Shown: positions 53,846-61,004 of the stretch, piece after piece
Layout: each line of letters opens with the position of its first letter
How positions within the stretch are numbered: the first letter of the stretch is position 1
Source of the DNA: Aestuariicoccus sp032586235
Lineage (GTDB): Bacteria; Pseudomonadota; Alphaproteobacteria; Rhodobacterales; Rhodobacteraceae
Direction of reading: 5' to 3'
NCBI RefSeq assembly: GCF_032586235.1
Contig: NZ_JAWHTD010000018.1
Coordinates: 1 to 64,000, forward strand
Length of the DNA: 64,000 nt
Position numbers and translations under genes: made by a program
The notes under the pieces: model-generated
The model's database searches: none
What the model was told of the DNA's origin: nothing
Seen by the model: the letters and a program-made list of their open reading frames with translations, nothing else

Positions 53846-54580
53846 CTATCGGGAGACGTTCTTGTTTCCGATTGATTTTCGGACCTTGGCCAGCGCCTGA
53901 CGCCATGCGATTTTGCCGACCGCGACCGCATTCATCGGATTGCGCGACAGCCGCGCCATCTCGGCGCGGGCGGCGGCGGCGACAGCGGCAGATGCCGTGT
54001 TCATATGCCCCGCATCCTGCGGTGGCTGAGGGTCATATTCGAGCATCAACTGAATGCGCTCGGCTGTTTCGCGGCCGGCGATCTTTTCGGCCAGGGCAAA
54101 GGCCAAGTCTATACCCGCTGACACGCCGGCTGCGGTCCAGATTTTGCCCGCCCGCACTATCCGTTCGTTCGGGCATGGCGTGGCACCAAGGCGTTTCACA
54201 CTATCCATCGCCGCCCAATGTGTTGTGGCGGGCTGTCCTTTGAGCAGGCCCGACGCAGCCAGGATCACGGCCCCCGAACAGACCGAGGTTGTGTACCTTG
54301 TCTGTCCGTGAATCTTGCGCAGCCAATCCGAAAGGGCCCTATCAGCGGCTGCCACGCCGGTCTGGGCCTCCGCGCCCGGTACAATCACCAGGTCGGGGTC
54401 GGGCGTTTCATCAAAGCTGTGCGTCGCGCCAACGACAAGAATGCCACGGTCCGTTGGCACAGGACCCGGCGCATGAGCCACAAAGCGAAGCTCGGTGCCG
54501 GGAAGCATCTTCAACACCTCATAGGGCCCGATCGCATCAAGCGCGGTAAAGCCGGGATATAGGACGATGGCGATTTTCAT
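53846..54580 (-). CDS. DJ-1/PfpI family protein
   Basis: A 244-residue protein of the DJ-1/PfpI superfamily (isonitrile-hydratase/GlxA-like, without a C-terminal AraC domain). KIAIVLYPGFTALDAIGPYEVL starts it, and the nucleophile elbow is YTTSVCSGAVILA with Cys near residue 100. Its reaction is unknown; relatives detoxify glyoxal or hydrate isonitriles. It overlaps the CDF gene by four bases, so it belongs to the copper operon. Confidence 0.85.
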   Translation of the reverse strand: MKIAIVLYPGFTALDAIGPYEVLKMLPGTELRFVAHAPGPVPTDRGILVVGATHSFDETPDPDLVIVPGAEAQTGVAAADRALSDWLRKIHGQTRYTTSVCSGAVILAASGLLKGQPATTHWAAMDSVKRLGATPCPNERIVRAGKIWTAAGVSAGIDLAFALAEKIAGRETAERIQLMLEYDPQPPQDAGHMNTASAAVAAAARAEMARLSRNPMNAVAVGKIAWRQALAKVRKSIGNKNVSR

Positions 54581-55503
54581 GCGACGTGCCCAGCGGTGTG
54601 ATCGTGCGTGATGTCAATGTCCTCTGCACCCGACTCGTCGAGGCAACGATCTTCGACCTGCAGGGTGACCAGCAGGAAACCGAACCTGTCTCGCAATAGC
54701 GCGTGGGCCGCCTGCAGAACGTCACCTGACTTATGGCCGGGTTCCGTCCGTGCATGGCCGGAGAATACATGCCTGCCGCTGGTCAGCACCCAGGCGTGAA
54801 CATGATGCACGTCGCGGATACCGTCGAGTTTCTCAAGCGCAGAGGTCACTTCTCGAAGGTCCACATCCTCCGGCGTTCCCTCCATGAGCATATAGATCGA
54901 CTCCTTCAGGATTTTCCAGCTCGCCCAGACGAGAACGAAGCCGAAGGCCATCCCAAGCAGCGGGTCGATCAAGAGAAAGCCGGTGAAGCGGATAACAAGC
55001 GCCGTGACGATGATGAGCAGACTGCCGACGAAGGTCTGAACGATGTGCCAGACGGCCCCGCGCGTGTTCAGGTCGCTTTTCCCCTCTTTCCAAATCAATC
55101 CAAGCGAGATGAATTCGGTCAGAAGCCCGCCCGCGGCAGCCCAGAGCATTGGACTGGTGGGCAGGTCGATCGGAGCGGAAAGTCGCATGGCGGCCATGCC
55201 AATGACAAAGACCGCCATGGCCAGAAGAAACGCGCCGTTGATGGCCGCGCCCACGATCTCGGCCCTGTACCAGCCAAAGCTGCGGTCCTTGTCGGCGGGA
55301 CGGCGGGCGATCCGGGCTGCCAGAATGGCGACAAGGACGCCGCCTACCGCAGAGAACGTGTGAAACGCGTCGGAGATGACAGCGATCGAACCGGTCCAGA
55401 TGCCGATTCCGAGCTCAACGACGAAGTAGATACCGGTCAACCATGCAGAGATTGTGAGCGCTCGACCTCCGCTGGGCAAATGCCCTGAATGTCCATGTTC
55501 CAT
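54577..55503 (-). CDS. Cation diffusion facilitator (CDF) efflux protein
   Basis: A 308-residue CzcD/ZitB-like transporter: short His-rich N-terminus (MEHGHSGHL), six hydrophobic segments, and the metal site residues in SIAVISDAFHTFSAVG and the second HxxxD-type set (AVWHIVQTFVG). The cytosolic C-domain has HHVHAWVLTSG. It exports divalent metals, probably Zn, in exchange for protons. Next to cueR in the copper operon, 68 bases after it. Confidence 0.9.
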   Translation of the reverse strand: MEHGHSGHLPSGGRALTISAWLTGIYFVVELGIGIWTGSIAVISDAFHTFSAVGGVLVAILAARIARRPADKDRSFGWYRAEIVGAAINGAFLLAMAVFVIGMAAMRLSAPIDLPTSPMLWAAAGGLLTEFISLGLIWKEGKSDLNTRGAVWHIVQTFVGSLLIIVTALVIRFTGFLLIDPLLGMAFGFVLVWASWKILKESIYMLMEGTPEDVDLREVTSALEKLDGIRDVHHVHAWVLTSGRHVFSGHARTEPGHKSGDVLQAAHALLRDRFGFLLVTLQVEDRCLDESGAEDIDITHDHTAGHVA

Positions 55504-55571
55504 ATCGGGTTCTTTCTTTTGGATTCGGGATTTCCTCTGCTACTGCAGCGACGACGAGCTGCATGCTCGGG

Positions 55572-56033
55572 CTATCTGGGCAATGTCCTTACTTGACCGA
55601 CAGCGCCTGGCCGGGGCTTTGGTGCCCGGGAAGCGTCCTGATCGTCCTTCTTCTCCAAATCTGCGATGATCGGGCAATCCGGTCGGTGATCGCCGCTGCA
55701 GGCATCTATCAACGTTTCCAGCGTGTTCGACATCGCCTCGAGTTCTTCGATTTTCCTGCGGAGCGTTTCGAGATGGCCTTGGGCAAGCTGCCGCACATCG
55801 GCGCTCTTACGGGTCTCGTCCGTCCAAAGCCCGAGCAATTCGCCGATCACCTCTACTGAGAAACCGAGATCGCGTGCGCGCCGCACGAAGCCCAGCATGT
55901 GCACGTCTTTTTCGCTGTAATCGCGATACCCTGAATCGGTCCGCTGAGCGGGCGGGATCAGCCCAGTCTGCTCGTAGTAGCGGATCATTTTTGCCGAGAC
56001 GCCGGACTGACGCGCTGCTTCCCCGATATTCAT
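55572..56033 (-). CDS. cueR: CueR-type copper regulator (MerR family)
   Basis: A 153-residue MerR regulator. The winged helix reads MNIGEAARQSGVSAKMIRYYEQTGLI; the C-terminal metal loop has Cys112 and Cys120 in CSGDHRPDCPI, the same residue numbers as in E. coli CueR, so Cu(I), Ag(I) or Au(I) sensing is expected. The C-terminus carries about 25 additional residues. It overlaps the reductase gene by four bases. Its likely targets are the promoters near 60.0 kb. Confidence 0.93.
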   Translation of the reverse strand: MNIGEAARQSGVSAKMIRYYEQTGLIPPAQRTDSGYRDYSEKDVHMLGFVRRARDLGFSVEVIGELLGLWTDETRKSADVRQLAQGHLETLRRKIEELEAMSNTLETLIDACSGDHRPDCPIIADLEKKDDQDASRAPKPRPGAVGQVRTLPR

Positions 56034-57097
56034 GGCTGGCTCCTGACGTCCTGGTTGGTCATTTTTTCCTGCCCGCCAGTGAAGAAGGCGTCGGCGTGCA
56101 TATCATCCTTGCTTAGATTGGCCGCAATCGCACGCGCCGTGACGGCCTCGACCATGGCCGGAGGGCCTGCAGCGTAGGCCTTCCATCCCGACAAATCCCC
56201 CAAGTCATGAACGAGGGCATCGTGCACCAAGCCGCTCTGATGAATTCCACCTTCCGGTTCGTTCGACAGGACCGGCGTGAAGGTGATCCCCGGATGACGT
56301 TTGCCGAGCGCCTCGAAGTGCTCCATTAGGTAGAGGTCACGCTCTTCCCGCGCCCCGAAGTAGACATGTATGGGCTGGCGCATGCCCAACCAGACCGCGC
56401 TCTCGACGATGGACTTGATCGGGGCGAGGCCGGAGCCACCAGCAACGGCGAGGATCGGACCGTCATGGTTCGTGCGTAGATGCGCGGCTCCAAGTGGCCC
56501 CTTCACACGCAAAACATCGCCGGGTTCGAGCCGGGTATGGACATGTTGGGAGAAACGTCCGCCGGGGAGTTTCCGGATATGGAACTCGAGCTCTGGTGCT
56601 CCGGACCGGTTGGCCATCGAGTAATCCCGCGCCGTTCCGTCGGGAAGAGACAGGGTCGAGTACTGCCCCGGTGCGAATTCTAGCGGTCCGTCTTCTGGAC
56701 GCAGTCGAACCAGCATGATGTCGTGTGTTAGCTTCTCCACTGCGGTGACATGGGCCCCGAATTCACGCAGTTCATGGCCTGGCATCGAACTTTCCAGAAG
56801 CACCGGGACCAATGACAAGTCGCTCACCGGCGCCGCCACGCAGGGTAGAACAAGACCGCTTGCCGTTTCGTCACGCGTAAGCGCGGATTCGGAGTGTTCG
56901 CGGTGCAGAACCTCTCCCTCGATCAGCCGGGATTTGCACAAACCGCAGCGGCCCATCTTGCAGCCATGTGGGAAAGCTACATTGTGATCGATTGCGGCGC
57001 TCAGGATTGTATTTCCTTCGAAAGCGGGAAAACGCGGGCCCTGTGGCCGTAGGCCGACCTCGTAGACTGTAGCGGGTTTTTCAAGACGAAGCGTCAT
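56030..57097 (-). CDS. 2Fe-2S/FAD/NAD(P) oxidoreductase
   Basis: A 355-residue flavin reductase of the ferredoxin-NADP reductase superfamily with an N-terminal plant-type ferredoxin domain: Cys46, Cys51, Cys54 and Cys86. The FAD domain has RDYSMAN and the NAD domain GGSGLAPIKSI and YAAGPPAMVEAV. It resembles the reductase components of Rieske-type dioxygenases, but no oxygenase is encoded nearby. It may reduce copper or a glutaredoxin partner. Start at 57097 overlaps the glutaredoxin gene. Confidence 0.88.
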   Translation of the reverse strand: MTLRLEKPATVYEVGLRPQGPRFPAFEGNTILSAAIDHNVAFPHGCKMGRCGLCKSRLIEGEVLHREHSESALTRDETASGLVLPCVAAPVSDLSLVPVLLESSMPGHELREFGAHVTAVEKLTHDIMLVRLRPEDGPLEFAPGQYSTLSLPDGTARDYSMANRSGAPELEFHIRKLPGGRFSQHVHTRLEPGDVLRVKGPLGAAHLRTNHDGPILAVAGGSGLAPIKSIVESAVWLGMRQPIHVYFGAREERDLYLMEHFEALGKRHPGITFTPVLSNEPEGGIHQSGLVHDALVHDLGDLSGWKAYAAGPPAMVEAVTARAIAANLSKDDMHADAFFTGGQEKMTNQDVRSQP

Positions 57098-57366
57098 AGC
57101 AGCTCCTCCTCTTGTAGCGCGTTTTCGACCCTCGGCTTCTGGTCGGCGAAGGTTCCGTAGGTGAACCAGTCTCCGATCACGGTGATCGGCGCGACGCGCA
57201 CGCCGTAACGCACTTTCGCCTCTACCATGATCTTGGGATCGCTTAGATCGCGTTCCTCGAACGCGACGCCCGCTTGTTGAAGCCACGACTTGAGTTGGCG
57301 GCAATCGGGACATGTTGGGGTGGTGTAGATGACGACGTCGCCGGTGTTCCTGGTTTGCGGATTCAT
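57094..57366 (-). CDS. Glutaredoxin-like protein (CPDC)
   Basis: A 90-residue thioredoxin-fold protein: VVIYTTPTCPDCRQLKSWLQQAGV with redox pair Cys19 and Cys22, then the cis-Pro region VAPITVIGDWFTYG. It resembles glutaredoxin or NrdH-type proteins. It overlaps the reductase gene by four bases; the two probably act together in thiol/metal redox chemistry of the copper response. Confidence 0.85.
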   Translation of the reverse strand: MNPQTRNTGDVVIYTTPTCPDCRQLKSWLQQAGVAFEERDLSDPKIMVEAKVRYGVRVAPITVIGDWFTYGTFADQKPRVENALQEEELL

Positions 57367-57429
57367 TGATCAGTTCCTTCGGTCTGTTTTGGCGAGGGCC
57401 CGGGCCCTGAACGGCCCGGGCACGCGTGG

Positions 57430-59958
57430 TCATTCCGCCGGGATTGCCGCCGGTGTGCGAAGCGGGCGGCTTGCCGGGATATCGGTTGGTGAAGGCGCTG
57501 CGAACCGCTTAAGCCGCAGCGCGTTGCCAAGAACGAAGACGCTGGAAAGCGCCATGGCCCCTGCGGCGAAGACCGGCGACAACAGGATGCCGAAGGCCGG
57601 ATAGAGGACGCCTGCCGCCACCGGGATCAGCGCCGTGTTGTAGGCGAAGGCCCAGAACAGGTTCTGCCGAATGTTCCCGATGGTCGCCTGGCTGAGCGCG
57701 ATCGCGTTGGGGATGCCCTTGAGGTTGCCCGACATCAGCACCACGTCGGCGGCTTCGATGGCCACGTCAGTGCCGGTGCCGATCGCAAGGCCCACATCCG
57801 CCTCGGCCAGCGCCGGCGCGTCGTTGATGCCGTCGCCGACATAGGCCAGCCGGCCCAGGGCCTTCAGGCGCTTCACGGCATCGACCTTGCCGTCGGGCAG
57901 CACCTCGGCCACGACCTCGTCGATGCCGAGCCGCCGGGCGATGGCCTGTGCCGTGCGGGCGTTGTCGCCGGTGATCATCGCGACCTTGAGGCCGAGATCG
58001 TGCAGGGCCGCGATGGCCTCGGGCGTCGTTTCCTTGATCGGATCGGCCACTGCGATGATCGCGGCGAGCTTGCCGTCGATGGCGGCGTAGAGCGGTGTCT
58101 TGCCCTCGTCACCCAGGCGTTCCGCCGTCCGGTCGAACGCGCCGGTATCGAGGCCCAACTTGCGCATGAACCGGTCGGCACCGATCTGGACGCGGGCCCC
58201 CGCAACAGTCGCCTCGACCCCGTATCCGGTCACCGAATTGAAGCCCTCGACGGAAGGAAGCTTCAGCTCCTCGGCCTCCGCCGCCTCGACAATCGCGCGG
58301 GCGATGGGGTGTTCGGACCGTGCTTCAACCGCTGCAATCTGTGCGAGGACGTCGGCTCGATCAAAGCCATCGGCCAGTTCAAGATCGGTCAGGGCAGGCT
58401 TGCCCTCTGTCAGCGTGCCGGTCTTATCCAGCGCCACGACGCGGGTTTCCTTCAAGAGCTGCAGCGCCTCGCCCTTGCGGAACAGCACGCCCATCTCGGC
58501 CCCGCGTCCCGTGCCGACCATGATCGAGGTCGGCGTGGCGAGGCCCATGGCACAGGGGCAGGCGATGATCAGCACCGCCACCGCATTGACCAGGCCGAAG
58601 GTCAGCGCCGGATCGGGCCCCCAGATCAGCCATACGCCGAATGTCAACGCCGCCAGCGTCATCACTGCCGGGACGAACCACATGGTCACACGGTCGACCA
58701 ACGCCTGGATCGGCAGCTTGGAGCCCTGAGCCGCCTCGACCATCCGGATGATCTGCGACAGCATGGTGTCTCCACCCACGGCCGTCGCGCGGAAGGCCAG
58801 CGCGCCGTTCTGGTTCACGGTGCCGCCGACAACTTCTGTGCCTGCACTCTTGGCGACCGGCACCGGCTCACCTGTAATCATCGACTCGTCGACATAGCTT
58901 TTGCCTTCGATGACCTCGCCATCGACCGGCAGGCGGTCGCCGGGGCGCACCTCGACGATGTCACCAGGGGCGACCTCGGTCACCGGGATCTCCACGACCG
59001 ATCCATCGCGGCGCACGCGCGCGGTCTTGGCCTGAAGTCCGACCAGTCGCTTGATCGCCTCTGACGTGCGGCCTTTGGCGCGCGCCTCCAGATATCGACC
59101 CAGCAGGATGAGCGTGACGATCACCGCCGCGGCCTCGTAGTAGACATTGACCGTGCCTTCGGGCAGCACGCCCGGCGCAAACGTGGCCACGACCGAGAAG
59201 AGATAGGCGGCGAGCGTGCCGACAGCGACTAGACTGTTCATATCAGGCGCGCCGCGCAGCAGGGCAGGGATCCCCTTGGTGTAAAAGCGCATCCCCGGCA
59301 CCGCGAGGACGAACGTCGTCAGCGCGAACTGCAAAAGCCAGCTTGCCTCATGGCCGATGGTTGATCCGATCAGGGCATGCATGCCGGGGATCAGGTGACT
59401 GCCCATCTCCAGCACGAAGACCGGCAGCGCAAAGGCGGCGGCCAGTCCGAGATCACGCTTCAAGAGCGCCTGCTCGGCATCCTTGCGGGTGGCCTTGGCC
59501 GCGTCCTCGCCGGCATCTCGCGCGACTTCGCGCGCGGTGTAGCCGGTCTCGGCCACGGCGGCGATCAGCGCGGCGATATCGGCGGTGCCCTCCACCGTCG
59601 CCTGCTCCGTCGCGAGGTTCACGCGGGCTTCGGTCACGCCGGGAACAGCCTTCAGCGCCCGCTCCACGCGGCCGACACAGGACGCACAGGTCATACCGTC
59701 TACGGCGAGTTCGACTGTCTTTCCGGGCACCGTGTAGCCCGTCGCCTCGACAGCGCGGACCAGGTCAGTGCGTACCGAAGTGTCCGAGACCTGCACCTCG
59801 GCGCGTTCCGTCGCAAGATTGACGCTCGCGGCTACCACACCAGGCACCGCCGAAAGGGCCTTCTCGACCCGGCCCACGCAAGAGGCGCAGGTCATGCCTT
59901 CGATTGGGAGTTGTATCGTCTCGGCGGCGCGCCGAGACATGTCCGTGTGAGCATTCAT
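57430..59958 (-). CDS. copA: Copper-exporting P-type ATPase CopA
   Basis: An 842-residue P1B-type ATPase exporting Cu(I). Two N-terminal metal-binding domains carry GMTCASC (Cys24/Cys27 and Cys91/Cys94). The core has IACPCAMGLATP (transmembrane metal site), DKTGTLTEGKP (phosphorylation) and GDGINDAPALAEADVG. The start at 59958 follows GAGGAAAAG. It is first of the operon copA-grx-reductase-cueR-CDF-DJ-1 and faces the copZ-like gene. Confidence 0.96.
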   Translation of the reverse strand: MNAHTDMSRRAAETIQLPIEGMTCASCVGRVEKALSAVPGVVAASVNLATERAEVQVSDTSVRTDLVRAVEATGYTVPGKTVELAVDGMTCASCVGRVERALKAVPGVTEARVNLATEQATVEGTADIAALIAAVAETGYTAREVARDAGEDAAKATRKDAEQALLKRDLGLAAAFALPVFVLEMGSHLIPGMHALIGSTIGHEASWLLQFALTTFVLAVPGMRFYTKGIPALLRGAPDMNSLVAVGTLAAYLFSVVATFAPGVLPEGTVNVYYEAAAVIVTLILLGRYLEARAKGRTSEAIKRLVGLQAKTARVRRDGSVVEIPVTEVAPGDIVEVRPGDRLPVDGEVIEGKSYVDESMITGEPVPVAKSAGTEVVGGTVNQNGALAFRATAVGGDTMLSQIIRMVEAAQGSKLPIQALVDRVTMWFVPAVMTLAALTFGVWLIWGPDPALTFGLVNAVAVLIIACPCAMGLATPTSIMVGTGRGAEMGVLFRKGEALQLLKETRVVALDKTGTLTEGKPALTDLELADGFDRADVLAQIAAVEARSEHPIARAIVEAAEAEELKLPSVEGFNSVTGYGVEATVAGARVQIGADRFMRKLGLDTGAFDRTAERLGDEGKTPLYAAIDGKLAAIIAVADPIKETTPEAIAALHDLGLKVAMITGDNARTAQAIARRLGIDEVVAEVLPDGKVDAVKRLKALGRLAYVGDGINDAPALAEADVGLAIGTGTDVAIEAADVVLMSGNLKGIPNAIALSQATIGNIRQNLFWAFAYNTALIPVAAGVLYPAFGILLSPVFAAGAMALSSVFVLGNALRLKRFAAPSPTDIPASRPLRTPAAIPAE

Positions 59959-59996
59959 GGCTTTTCCTCTCGTCTTCGAATCAGTGCTCACACGTC

Positions 59997-60027
59997 GAGA
60001 TAGGGGTTCCAACGGTGGGAAGGTCAA
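59997..60027 (-). promoter_or_regulatory. CueR-type promoter of copA
   Basis: On the minus strand TTGACC (60027-60022), a 19-bp spacer containing TTCC-CACCGTT-GGAA, and TATCTC (60002-59997). A 19-bp spacer with an internal dyad is the rule for MerR/CueR-controlled promoters. Confidence 0.75.
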
Positions 60028-60052
60028 ACATGAAAGAGAAAAAATTTGGGGC

Positions 60053-60083
60053 TTGACCTTACAACGCTGGGAGACCCCACCTG
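60053..60083 (+). promoter_or_regulatory. MerR-type promoter of the copZ-like gene
   Basis: TTGACC (60053-60058), 19-bp spacer, CACCTG (60078-60083), aligned well with the copA promoter over CTTGACCTT-CA-AC..TGGGA-ACCCC. The -10 is poorer. It drives the divergent small metal-binding protein gene. Confidence 0.5.
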
Positions 60084-60113
60084 CTGTTGCGTGAGACAGA
60101 AAAGGAGGTTCTC

Positions 60114-60305
60114 ATGCAATTACAGATCCCGAACATGACCTGCGGCGGATGCGCCAACAGCATCCTTAAAGTGGTGCGGTCCATCGACCCAAACGCTGAA
60201 GTCGAGGCCGATCCGGTTACGCGCAGAGTGACAATTGACCCGGCGGAGCCTCAAGGCAGGTTCGTATCCACCCTCTCCGAGGCTGGCTATCCACCAGAAG
60301 ACTGA
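60114..60305 (+). CDS. copZ: CopZ-like heavy-metal-binding protein (HMA)
   Basis: A 63-residue heavy-metal-associated domain: MQLQIPNMTCGGCANSILKV (Cys10/Cys13), ending SEAGYPPED. It probably hands Cu(I) to CopA. AAAGGAGGT lies before ATG 60114. A 10-bp hairpin (60330-60353) without a T-run follows the gene. Confidence 0.85.
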   Translation: MQLQIPNMTCGGCANSILKVVRSIDPNAEVEADPVTRRVTIDPAEPQGRFVSTLSEAGYPPED

Positions 60306-60329
60306 TCTGAGGGTCTTTGGAAATCGACA

Positions 60330-60353
60330 GCCGCCACGCATCTGCGTGGCGGC
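60330..60353 (+). terminator. Stem-loop after the copZ-like gene
   Basis: GCCGCCACGC and its complement around ATCT; no T-run, so a weak terminator or an mRNA end structure. Confidence 0.5.
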
Positions 60354-60565
60354 AGCCATTCAGGCATGCTCTACAGCAGCCATATGCCCAGATTTTTCCA
60401 AGCGATAAGCGAAGCCACATTAAGGCGGTTTCAGTCATGTCATCGTCGGCATGGTATCGTCGCCGACGCCTGACTGCGGGCCAGGATGAAGAAATACCAT
60501 GTGGTCGGCATACGGGCATTCCGGCGCATGAGGGTCGACCCCTGCACCAAGTCGCTCAGCCAACT

Positions 60566-60936
60566 CCCTGAACTTCTGCTCCTGGAAAGATCGCAAGGCC
60601 GTGGCCGCCGATCTGCGCCGGATTTACAGCGCCCCAACCGCCGATATGGCCGAGGCCGAGCTCGATGCCTTCGAGGAAAAGTGGGCCGGGAAATACGCCT
60701 CCATCGCCCCGGCCTGGCGTCGCGCCTGGCAGGAGGTGATCCCGTTCTTCGGCTTCGATCCGGCGATCCGCAAGATCATCTACACCACGAATGCCATAGA
60801 GAGTCTGAACCGCGTGATCCGGAAATCGATCAAGACGCGGGGCTCCTTCCCGACCGACGAGGCGGCGACCAAGCTGATCTACCTGGCCGTCCGCAACTTC
60901 GAAAAGGGCGGCCGCAATGTGCGGGAAACCAGCTAG
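60566..60936 (+). pseudogene. IS256-family transposase fragment
   Basis: The frame reads FCSWKDRKAVAADLRRIY and ends ...SLNRVIRKSIKTRGSFP, VRNFEKGGRNVRE, the C-terminal half of IS256-type (Mutator) transposases; DFG/WKDRK and TTNAIESLNRV are family motifs. Both the N-terminal half and the last about 20 residues are absent, so it cannot transpose. Its right end interrupts a methyltransferase gene. Confidence 0.85.
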
Positions 60937-60994
60937 TCTCAGCATCTACCTTGCTCTGGTAGACGTCTTCCCAGCGGTTCGATTTGTCGGTCAT
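60928..60994 (-). pseudogene. 5' stub of a SAM-dependent methyltransferase
   Basis: From ATG 60994 the minus strand reads MTDKSNRWEDVYQSKVDAE then TSW, the typical start of class I SAM methyltransferases of the WxxVYxxK...TSW type, and then runs into the IS256 fragment. A ribosome site (GGAGG) lies upstream, 10 bases after the CopB-like gene's stop, so the intact gene was the next one in that operon. Confidence 0.75.
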
Positions 60995-61004
60995 CGTTCC
61001 TCCC

